Of a stretch of 64,000 nt of DNA, positions 55,579-64,000 are shown piece by piece. A program made the position numbers and the translations under genes. The stretch spans positions 248,001-312,000 of the forward strand of contig NZ_BMQN01000002.1 of assembly GCF_014648135.1 (NCBI RefSeq). The letters run 5' to 3'. The notes beneath the pieces were generated by a model. It was not told the DNA's origin and did not search any database. It saw only the letters and a program-made list of their open reading frames with translations. Origin of the DNA: Deinococcus sedimenti (GTDB lineage Bacteria > Deinococcota > Deinococci > Deinococcales > Deinococcaceae). Each line of letters begins with the position of its first letter. The first letter of the stretch is position 1.

Positions 55579-55603
55579 GAACCTCACCCGAGGTTTTCAG
55601 GCG
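55572..55603 (+). promoter_or_regulatory. Hairpin in the thrS leader
   Basis: CGCCTGAGAACCTC (55572-55585) pairs with GAGGTTTTCAGGCG (55590-55603), one G-U, with a 4-nt loop. It lies 78 bases before the thrS start. Possible attenuator or processing stem. Confidence 0.5.
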
Positions 55604-55681
55604 TTCTGCTGGAATGGTGGCCAGACCGGGTTTCTCATGGCTGAACGCGACCCTGCGCTCAGCCCGCACACAGAGGTCGAC

Positions 55682-57631
<1,950 letters not shown>

Positions 57632-57650
57632 AGCTGAGCCGAAACAGAAA

Positions 57651-57674
57651 CGCCCGGTCCATGGAGGCCGGGCG
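57651..57674. terminator. Bidirectional hairpin terminator
   Basis: CGCCCGG (57651-57657) and CCGGGCG (57668-57674), followed on the plus strand by CTATTCTT. Confidence 0.65.
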
Positions 57675-57684
57675 CTATTCTTGA

Positions 57685-58821
57685 TCAGGGCGTGAACGGC
57701 AACGGAGTCAGGTCAACCGGCGCATTGGTCCGGTCCGGCAGCGCCACGAGAATGGCCGGGCGCGTGCTCATGTCTGCCGCGAGCCAGTCTGCCAGGGTTG
57801 ATTTGAGGGTGACGTCAACGACTTTCGCGAGATGTGGTATGCGGACTGGAACGTTGACCGTACCCCGGTCACTCACTGGGATTGTGAATGAGATGAACAT
57901 GGGTGCCGAATACTTCCGCTTTTCCGGCCAGGAGGTTCCGTTGATCTGGAACCGGACGAGCAATCCCACCTGCCGGGCAGTTGTCTCGACGTGGTGCGGG
58001 CTCCACGTGATCTTCGATGAAGCACTCGAATAAGCAATCACGCTGGGCTCGTTCTGTGGCGTGGGTGCAGTCGGGCTAGACCAGAGGTGGCGGGGCAGCC
58101 CGCTGAGGCTGTGGGTGAGTTGCCGCACGTAGAACATGGGTGCGATTTCTCTGGTCCACGCGTCAGGAAAAGCTTTCCCTTGCAGTTTTACCCGTTGCCC
58201 GTCGAGTTCAAGCGGCCAGCCGGCTTCACTCATGCAGACCAGCAGACCGGCCGGATTGACGTAGCCGACGCTGGGATTCCCAGTGATCCAAGATCGTGGT
58301 TGCTCCTCGGAAAGAGAGGTCGAGGGCCCACGACAGAGCCAAGAGCCGTCCACTCCGACCTTCGCCTTTGGAAAATCAGGGTGTTGAAGCTCCCATGCTT
58401 CTCTGCGGTGTTGCAGTCGAATGCCGTAGGGCTTCAGTTGGGTATTCGCTTCTCGGATGGTCAGGTAACCTTCGGCACGGAGTTCGCGGACGGACTGTGT
58501 GGTCGTAGTGTTGAAGGGATCAGGCTGCGAGTTCAGTAGTTCCGGCACGGGCCACAGCAGCATGGTGGCGAGTGCGAGGAGTGCGGCGGCGCTCAGGGCG
58601 GGGTGGACGTGTTGATTGGCGCGCAGGCTGCGGGCGACAGTGGGGGCGGGGCCGAGTTCCTGCATGGCCTGTGCGCGGGCCTGTTCGGGGCTGAGCCCGG
58701 TCAGGGTGAGTTGTCGGGTACGTTCGGTGATGTGGTCGAGCAGTTCGGCCTGGGTGTCCTTGCGGGTCTGGCCGTTCAGGCCGCGGGTGGCGTTGTGGAC
58801 GTAGTGTTCTTCGGGGCTCAT
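57685..58821 (-). CDS. Permease-prefix-domain membrane protein, PadR-linked
   Basis: 378 aa. The N-terminal about 70 residues (GLNGQTRKDTQAELLDHITERT, GLSPEQARAQAMQELGPAP) are the helical permease-prefix domain found with PadR regulators. One membrane segment (about 73-95) precedes a C-terminal extracellular domain of about 280 residues with two Cys (SWLCRG, LLVCMSEAG), which I do not recognise. GC content is lower here than in the neighbours, a possible sign of transfer. Its ATG overlaps the PadR stop by four bases, so the two are cotranslated. Confidence 0.75.
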   Translation of the reverse strand: MSPEEHYVHNATRGLNGQTRKDTQAELLDHITERTRQLTLTGLSPEQARAQAMQELGPAPTVARSLRANQHVHPALSAAALLALATMLLWPVPELLNSQPDPFNTTTTQSVRELRAEGYLTIREANTQLKPYGIRLQHRREAWELQHPDFPKAKVGVDGSWLCRGPSTSLSEEQPRSWITGNPSVGYVNPAGLLVCMSEAGWPLELDGQRVKLQGKAFPDAWTREIAPMFYVRQLTHSLSGLPRHLWSSPTAPTPQNEPSVIAYSSASSKITWSPHHVETTARQVGLLVRFQINGTSWPEKRKYSAPMFISFTIPVSDRGTVNVPVRIPHLAKVVDVTLKSTLADWLAADMSTRPAILVALPDRTNAPVDLTPLPFTP

Positions 58822-59159
58822 GCGAACTCCAGGTAGGGGCGCAGGGCGCGGGCGTGAGCGCGTTGTTCTTCGCGTTGGCGGGTGAGTTCATTCAGGCCGG
58901 TGGGGGTCAGGTGGTAGTACTTGCGGGGGGGGCCGCCGGCATCGCTGGGGCGGGTTTCGGCGCGGATCAGGGCGCGTTTTTCCAGGCGATGCAGGGCGGG
59001 GTAGAGGGTGCCTTCCTTGAAGTTGAAGTGGCCGCCGGTGCGTTGCTGGACGTCCTGGATGATGCGCAGGCCGTAGAGGGGGCCGTGTTCGAGGCTGGCG
59101 AGCAGCAGGAAGTCCAGCGTGCCGCGCAGCAGGTTGCCGTCCGCGCCATTACTTTGCAT
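58818..59159 (-). CDS. PadR-family transcriptional regulator
   Basis: 113 aa. Winged helix typical of PadR: LLRGTLDFLLLASLEHGPLYGLRIIQDVQQRT, FKEGTLYPALHRLEKRALI, GGPPRKYYHLTPTGLNEL. Represses its own operon in related systems. ATG 59159 chosen over 59201 because it starts the conserved region. TATGTA close to the start and ATGT/ACAT-like bases in the promoter could be the operator. Partner gene is the permease-prefix protein. Confidence 0.92.
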   Translation of the reverse strand: MQSNGADGNLLRGTLDFLLLASLEHGPLYGLRIIQDVQQRTGGHFNFKEGTLYPALHRLEKRALIRAETRPSDAGGPPRKYYHLTPTGLNELTRQREEQRAHARALRPYLEFA

Positions 59160-59220
59160 GGCTACATAGTGGCACAAAGGAGTGGCGGGCGCTGCGCACA
59201 CCCGCCGGGTGAGGTACAGA

Positions 59221-60243
59221 TCAGCGGAACGCTTTCAGTCGCGCCTCGATCACGCTGGCGGCGGACGGCTGCGCCGTCGTGATCGCGCGGGCGCGGGCCA
59301 CCTCACGCGCGTCACTGTAGTTCGACAGCTTCAGGCCGTTCAGGTACACGGTCGGGGTGCCCTGCACGTTCACCTTCAGCCCGGCCTGTACCTGGGCGTC
59401 CACACTGGCCTTGAACGTCCTCTGGCCCACGCAGGTCTTGAAGGCGGCCGTGTCCAGCCCGGCGGCTTTCGCGTAGGCGGCGTACTTCGCGGGGGCGTCC
59501 TTCGGGTCCAGCGGGGTCCAGACGCTGAAGTTTGCGAACAGCTGATCCGCGAACGGCCAGAACTTCCCCTGCGCGGCGGCGCACTCGCTGGCTTCCGCCG
59601 CGCCCTGAGCGTTGCGGTGGAAGGACAGCGGGAACTCGTAGTGCATCACGCGGTACGTCGCGCTGTCCCTGCGCCACGCGGGCATCGCCTTGTCCCACAT
59701 CTGCTTGCAGTACGGGCACTGGAAGTCACTGAACACCCGCAGCGTCACGGGCGCGGCGGCGCTGCCGGTCACGGCCTTCGTGACCGGGAAGGCACTGTCC
59801 GGCCAGATGTTCACGGCGACGTACGCCGCGTACCGCGTGCCGCTGCCCTCGCCGGTCACCTTCAGGGCGATCAGGTCGGTGCCTGAATCGTCGGTGGTGT
59901 CCACGAAACCTGCGCGGGCGGCCGTCAGCAGTTGCGGGTTGCTGAGGTTGCCTTTCAGCTTCGGCAGGTTCGTCTCGTCCAGTCCCCACCCGGCGCCCAC
60001 GCCGCGCGCCAGATCGTCCAGCGAGTCCGTCTCGGTCAGGACGCCCACCACGTACCCGCCACTGATGTCCAGCGTGACCGTCGTCGCGCCCCGGCGCAGC
60101 ACGCTGCCGTCGGCGGTCAGGCCCTTCAGGGTGGACTGCGCCAGCGTCTGCGCGGGCGTCTGCAGCAGCTGCGCACCCGCTGAAGTGCTCAGGAGGAAGG
60201 CCGTGATCAGGGCGCCAGAGCGCAGAGACAGAGCAGGAATCAT
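59221..60243 (-). CDS. Secreted DsbA-like thioredoxin-domain protein
   Basis: 340 aa. Signal peptide (about 1-24, ends GAQ), an N-terminal beta-rich region (25-150), then a DsbA/DSBA-type thioredoxin fold (about 160-330) with active site C-P-Y-C in FSDFQCPYCKQMWD and cis-Pro in GTPTVYLNG. Two further Cys occur in SECAAAQG and KTCVGQ. It probably forms or isomerises disulfides in exported proteins. TAGACT ends 7 bases before ATG 60243 (leaderless layout). Confidence 0.9.
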   Translation of the reverse strand: MIPALSLRSGALITAFLLSTSAGAQLLQTPAQTLAQSTLKGLTADGSVLRRGATTVTLDISGGYVVGVLTETDSLDDLARGVGAGWGLDETNLPKLKGNLSNPQLLTAARAGFVDTTDDSGTDLIALKVTGEGSGTRYAAYVAVNIWPDSAFPVTKAVTGSAAAPVTLRVFSDFQCPYCKQMWDKAMPAWRRDSATYRVMHYEFPLSFHRNAQGAAEASECAAAQGKFWPFADQLFANFSVWTPLDPKDAPAKYAAYAKAAGLDTAAFKTCVGQRTFKASVDAQVQAGLKVNVQGTPTVYLNGLKLSNYSDAREVARARAITTAQPSAASVIEARLKAFR

Positions 60244-60296
60244 GCGGCGCAGTCTAGAGTCAGGGTGCACCATCTCCCGCCGCATCTGCCCCCCTG

Positions 60297-60325
60297 TTTA
60301 CAGGTCAGAAAAGCCGTGCTAACAT
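60297..60325 (+). promoter_or_regulatory. Promoter of the tRNA-Cys/tRNA-Val unit
   Basis: -35 TTTACA (60297-60302), exactly 17-bp spacer, -10 TAACAT (60320-60325); tRNA-Cys begins 58 bases after the -10. Confidence 0.75.
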
Positions 60326-60382
60326 TCCTTCCGCTGGAGAGGAAGACCCACCAGCCGCCCGCAAGGGACAGCAACAGCCTCA

Positions 60383-60458
<76 letters not shown>

Positions 60459-60475
60459 GTACCCCATTCCAGGTC

Positions 60476-60551
<76 letters not shown>

Positions 60552-60558
60552 GAAAAGT

Positions 60559-60580
60559 CCCCGCCTCGGCGGGGTTTTTT
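60559..60580 (+). terminator. Rho-independent terminator of the tRNA unit
   Basis: CCCCGCC/GGCGGGG stem with a TC loop (60559-60574) followed by six T (60575-60580). Confidence 0.9.
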
Positions 60581-60649
60581 ATTGATCACCCCAGGTCAGA
60601 AGGACATCAGGATTCGTTCTAGAATGAAGGACCCGACCCGGTACGACAC

Positions 60650-60955
60650 ATGACTGATACTCATTACTTCACGGCCCTCCTGCTCGCCCTCATCCTGCTC
60701 TATGCAGCTCGGCTGCTGTGGACCTCGGCCCGCCGGCTGCATTACCGGGATCGCCCGCGCTACTGGCAGAAAGCCTGGGTGCTGGTTCTCGCCGGGTTCG
60801 CCGCCGCCGTCCTCGCCACGCTGGCCCTGACGGGCATCATCAGTGCGGCGGCCCTGTGGCCGGCTCTGGTCCTGGCGGCGCTGACCGGTGGGGCCGCCTA
60901 CTGGATCGATCTGAACCCGCAGCGGGCGCTGGCCGTTCTGCGGTCCCGCCGCTGA
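60650..60955 (+). CDS. Small membrane protein, unknown function
   Basis: 101 aa with three hydrophobic segments (about 8-26, 42-62, 66-86) separated by a basic loop (ARRLHYRDRPRYWQK) and ending with Arg-rich ALAVLRSRR. No recognised family. TAGAAT at about 60620 could be its -10; there is no clear ribosome site. Confidence 0.6.
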   Translation: MTDTHYFTALLLALILLYAARLLWTSARRLHYRDRPRYWQKAWVLVLAGFAAAVLATLALTGIISAAALWPALVLAALTGGAAYWIDLNPQRALAVLRSRR

Positions 60956-60970
60956 CCGCAGGCATCACGA

Positions 60971-61115
60971 CGTGCCCGGGGCCGACATCGCGCCCCAGAG
61001 GTTCACTCGCAACCACGAGCCGTCTGCGGATACTCGGTCGGCTCGCTGCAGGGACATCAAGGCCGACCCGCTGGGTTCGTGAAAACCACGGGGAGGTCAC
61101 GCGACTGATGTCGGG
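60971..61115. repeat. Candidate miniature repeat, single copy
   Basis: A 145-bp non-coding stretch bounded by near-inverted ends: CGGGGCCGACATCG at the left and GATGTCGGGGCC at the right. Size and position (between genes) match the two proven repeat families, but no second copy is in the window. Confidence 0.35.
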
Positions 61116-61187
61116 GCCAGTGGAGTGGGCCTGCGCCCGGTTCGGAAGTCCCTGCGAAGGCAGCGCCGATGACGCTAGACTGCAGTA

Positions 61188-62225
61188 ATGCTGGCATTGC
61201 GACTGCTGATCACGCTGATGGGCCTGCTCCTCGGGCTCGTGGCTGGGCGGGGTCTGGCCTCTGTGCAGCCCGGAGATCTCGGAACGGTCAACACCCTGAG
61301 CCTCATGCTGGCGGGCATGCTGACTGCCCTGCTGCTCGCCCCGCGACTGGAAAGCGCGGGGCAGCGCGCCGCGACGCGGTTCCTGCGCTGGTACCGGGGC
61401 CTGTCCCCACGCGCCGTGGCGGCCGCCACGTTCGGACTGATTGTCGCGCTGCTCGTCAGCGTGCTCCTGAGCAGTCTGCTGCGCACCGTGCCGTTCTACA
61501 CCTGGGTGTGGAATGTCGTGGTGACCGCCGCTCTGGGTGTCTTCTTCGTGTCCTTCGCCGTCCGGAACGCTGAGAGCTTCGGGCTGCTGGCCTTCCCACA
61601 GGTCCGGCGCAAACCCGGCAGTAAGCTCCTCGACAGCAACGTCATCATCGACGGGCGCATCGTGGACCTCCTGCGCGCGGGGTTCCTGGACGGGGAACTG
61701 ATCGTCCCGGCGTTCATCCTGCGGGAACTGCAGATTCTCTCGGATCACCACGACGCGCAGAAACGTACGCGGGGCAAGCGGGGCCTGACCGTACTGGAAG
61801 ACCTCCGGTCCCTCCGGTCCCTGCGGATCGAGGACTGGGACGACCCCGCGCTGCCCACCACGGATGACAAACTCATCCGGCTGGCCCGCGAGAGCGGCGC
61901 GCGGATCGTCACGAACGACGGCAACCTCGGCAAGATCGCCCGCCTGCACGGTGTGGAGATCCTCAGCATCCACGAGGCCGCCGTCGCCCTGAAACCCCAG
62001 GTGCAGGCCGGGGACCAGCTGACCGTCACCATCAGCAAGGGCGGCCAGCAGAAGAACCAGGGCGTCGGGTACCTCGAGGACGGCACCATGGTCGTCGTCG
62101 AGGACGCCATCAGGTTCCGTGGGAAACCCACCCGGGTGGTCGTCGTGAACAACGTGCAGACGAACGTGGGCCGCATGATCTTCGCGAAACTCGACGGCGA
62201 GGAAGGCGCGGCGGAGACCGGGTAG
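61188..62225 (+). CDS. PIN-TRAM integral membrane protein (YacL-like)
   Basis: 345 aa. Four N-terminal membrane segments (about 1-125), then a PIN nuclease domain (about 145-260) with acidic residues in LLDSNVIIDGRI, LRELQ, TTDDKLIRLA and IVTNDGNLG. A C-terminal TRAM domain follows (about 268-330; LKPQVQAGDQLTVTISKGG, GVGYLEDGTMVVVE). Probably a membrane-tethered RNase or RNA-binding protein. TAGACT (61176-61181) ends 6 bases before the ATG, leaderless layout. Confidence 0.94.
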   Translation: MLALRLLITLMGLLLGLVAGRGLASVQPGDLGTVNTLSLMLAGMLTALLLAPRLESAGQRAATRFLRWYRGLSPRAVAAATFGLIVALLVSVLLSSLLRTVPFYTWVWNVVVTAALGVFFVSFAVRNAESFGLLAFPQVRRKPGSKLLDSNVIIDGRIVDLLRAGFLDGELIVPAFILRELQILSDHHDAQKRTRGKRGLTVLEDLRSLRSLRIEDWDDPALPTTDDKLIRLARESGARIVTNDGNLGKIARLHGVEILSIHEAAVALKPQVQAGDQLTVTISKGGQQKNQGVGYLEDGTMVVVEDAIRFRGKPTRVVVVNNVQTNVGRMIFAKLDGEEGAAETG

Positions 62226-62280
62226 TGGGAAGTGGGTCGGTTGCTGTTGCATCCCGTCCACTCCCCACTGCCTACATCCC

Positions 62281-64000
62281 TTACAGGTCGAAGCGTTGCA
62301 CGCTGCTGCCCGCCACGCTCTTGGTAACGAGCAGGCGGCTGGGGAGGCGTTCACTGAGGCTCTCGACGTGCGTGACGACGCCCACCATGCGGCCCTGCGT
62401 GCGCAGGTTCTCCAGGGCGTTCGCCACGGCCTCCAGCGCCTGCGGGTCGAGCGTACCGAAACCCTCGTCGAGGAACAGCGCGCCCAGCACGCGGTTCCCC
62501 GCGAGGTAGTCGCTCAGCGCGATCGCCAGGGACAGTGACGCGAGGAACGTCTCACCGCCGGACAGGGTCTTCACGCCGCGCACCTCACCGGCGTTCCAGA
62601 GGTCCTGCACGACGTACTCGCCGTCCTGCAGGGCCAGGCGGTAACGGCCGTCGCTGATCTCATGCAGCAGGATGCCCGCGCGGGTCAGGAGCTGTGCCTC
62701 AATCTCCGCGAGGAGGAACTGCTGGAACTCGTTCGCCTTGAGGCTGTTCGTGAGGGTCTGCCAGGTGTCCAGCGCGCGCGACGCGGCCTGCGCGCGGGCG
62801 TGGATGTCCGCCTTGCGCTCCAGGCGTTCCCGTAGCTGACGTTCCTGCTCGGCGAGGCGACCGGCCTGCTCGCGCGCGGCGGTCAGGGCGGCGTCGGTGG
62901 CGGTCAGGTCCCGCGTGACCTGCGCGAGGTGCGCCGGGTCGAAGGGTGCCGCGCCCAGCTGCCGGTCCAGATCGGCCAGTGCCGAGCGGAGCTGCGCCAC
63001 GTCCGCCTCGTGGGTGCGGGCGGCGGCTTCCAGCGCGGCGATGTCGTTCTCGGGCAGGGCGGCGGCGCGGGCCTGCGCGGCGTCCAGGTTCAGGTCACGC
63101 AGGGCGGTGTCCAGGCTGACCTGCGCTTCCTGCGCCTCCTGCGCGCGGCGCTCGGCGTTCGCCTGCACGCCCCGCAGGGTCGCCCCGGCGGCGGCGAGGT
63201 CACCCTGCGCGCGCGCCAGGGTCGCCTGCGCGTCCTGCACGCGGGTCCGCAGGGCCGTGATCTCGGCCAGGGCCGCCTGTCGCGCGCGGGCCGGATCGGG
63301 TCCAGCGGCGCGGACGCGGGCGGCCAGTCCGGCCAGCAGCCGGGCCATGTCCGACTGCGGGTCGCCCGTCACCAAGCCTTCGGCCGCGCGCAGGTCGGTC
63401 TCGCGGGCGGTCAGTTGCTCGTCCCAGTTGCGGTACTCGGCGCGTTTCTCGCCCAGCCACGCCTGCCGGGCCTTCAGCGCGGCGCGCAGGTCCGTGAAGC
63501 GGGTGCGGCGCTCGTCCAGCGTGCGGGTCAGGGCCTCCACCTGCGCCTGCTGCGCGCCCAGATCGGCGCGTGGCGCGTCCGGCAGCACCGTCACGGTCTG
63601 CCCGCACAGGGGACAGTCGTCCCCGACGTGCAGGTGCGCGCGGTACGACGCGAGGCCCGCCTCCAGCCGCGCGGCGTCCAGCGCGGCCTGCGCGGCCTCC
63701 AGCGCCGCCTTCGCGTCGGTGCCCTCGCGCTTCACGCGTTCCTGCTCGGCCGTCTCCTGCGCCTGCGCGCGTTCCTCGCTGGCGAAACGGTCGTGCGCGG
63801 CCTTCAGGCTGACCCGTTCGGTCTGCACGAGCACCCGCTCCTGCCGGGCCTTCTCGGCACGCTGCGCACCCTCACGCGCGGCGAGGAACGCGTCCTCGTC
63901 CCAGGGCAGGGGTTGGGCGTGCGTGGCGTCCGGTTTACCGCCCGCGCGGCGCAGCCTCGCCACGTCACTCTCGGCGTCGCGCAGGGCCTCGGCACGGGCT
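62281..64000 (-). CDS. sbcC: Exonuclease subunit SbcC (Rad50-like), C-terminal part
   Basis: Partial: the gene enters from the right edge and 572 codons are visible to its stop at 62281. A long coiled coil runs on both sides of the zinc hook CPLCGQ (C-x2-C at about 63595-63605). The C-terminal ATPase half has LSGGETFLASLSLAIALSDYL (signature) and LFLDEGFGTLD (Walker B/D-loop). With SbcD it trims DNA ends and hairpins during break repair, relevant to radiation resistance. The N-terminal Walker A and sbcD lie outside. Confidence 0.95.
   Translation of the reverse strand, partial: ARAEALRDAESDVARLRRAGGKPDATHAQPLPWDEDAFLAAREGAQRAEKARQERVLVQTERVSLKAAHDRFASEERAQAQETAEQERVKREGTDAKAALEAAQAALDAARLEAGLASYRAHLHVGDDCPLCGQTVTVLPDAPRADLGAQQAQVEALTRTLDERRTRFTDLRAALKARQAWLGEKRAEYRNWDEQLTARETDLRAAEGLVTGDPQSDMARLLAGLAARVRAAGPDPARARQAALAEITALRTRVQDAQATLARAQGDLAAAGATLRGVQANAERRAQEAQEAQVSLDTALRDLNLDAAQARAAALPENDIAALEAAARTHEADVAQLRSALADLDRQLGAAPFDPAHLAQVTRDLTATDAALTAAREQAGRLAEQERQLRERLERKADIHARAQAASRALDTWQTLTNSLKANEFQQFLLAEIEAQLLTRAGILLHEISDGRYRLALQDGEYVVQDLWNAGEVRGVKTLSGGETFLASLSLAIALSDYLAGNRVLGALFLDEGFGTLDPQALEAVANALENLRTQGRMVGVVTHVESLSERLPSRLLVTKSVAGSSVQRFDL

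Overview
The window is high-GC bacterial chromosome. Its gene content points to a Deinococcus species: divided CC-/A-adding type tRNA nucleotidyltransferase, PIN-TRAM membrane protein, NrtR-like Nudix regulator, many secreted or lipoprotein genes, and small intergenic repeats. Many genes also carry a TAnnnT -10 box only 5-8 bases before the start codon, the layout of leaderless mRNAs known to be common in Deinococcus. Species is not determined. No phage, insertion sequence, plasmid origin or CRISPR array was seen; this is ordinary chromosome carrying two families of miniature repeats.

Layout. 1-10 kb: end of a HAD phosphatase gene, then a divergent LacI-type regulator facing a seven-gene polyol operon (substrate-binding protein, two permeases, mannitol-type dehydrogenase, SDR, zinc polyol dehydrogenase, FGGY kinase). 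Two LacI-like operators lie between regulator and operon, and no transport ATPase is present. 10-18 kb: secreted DcrB-like protein, twin-cassette ABC ATPase, histidine phosphatase, SPFH/NfeD pair, ABM-domain membrane protein, secreted protein, DinB, and a frameshifted DUF1801-type gene. 17.4-21 kb: Lrp/AsnC regulator divergent from lysine 2,3-aminomutase and a class III aminotransferase, probably lysine/beta-lysine metabolism. 21-30 kb: small secreted protein, beta-propeller protein, tRNA-Ala(CGC), guaB, hemolysin III family, site-2 protease family, CCA-type transferase, HtrA-like protease, GrpB-like/nucleotidyltransferase fusion. 30-40 kb: secreted nuclease, Hsp33, peptide-binding lipoprotein, and a NarL-type two-component pair with a very large cytoplasmic kinase. 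40-46 kb: VOC protein and an envelope glycan cluster (inactive NodB-like/YkoP protein, GT4, GT2, MFS, active NodB deacetylase), then recR and ybaB. 46-53 kb: peroxiredoxin, NrtR-like regulator, glycogen debranching enzyme, infC, glutaredoxin, metallophosphoesterase, two DUF805 proteins. 53-64 kb: two GNATs, duplicated PH-like membrane protein, thrS with a possible leader peptide, PadR pair, DsbA-like protein, tRNA-Cys and tRNA-Val, PIN-TRAM, and the 3' part of sbcC.

The least explained material is non-coding. One repeat family has three copies of 129-152 bp with conserved stem-loops and one with compensatory arms; in one case a copy end supplies the ribosome binding site of a transporter gene. 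A second family has two copies of 137 bp in which the loop of the main hairpin is inverted. infC appears to start at AUA. A 13-codon leaderless upstream ORF overlaps the GTG of the NrtR-like gene. The leader of the peptide-binding protein can form two mutually exclusive hairpins, one covering the Shine-Dalgarno.

All family calls are from reading the translated sequence and motifs; no database search was possible.
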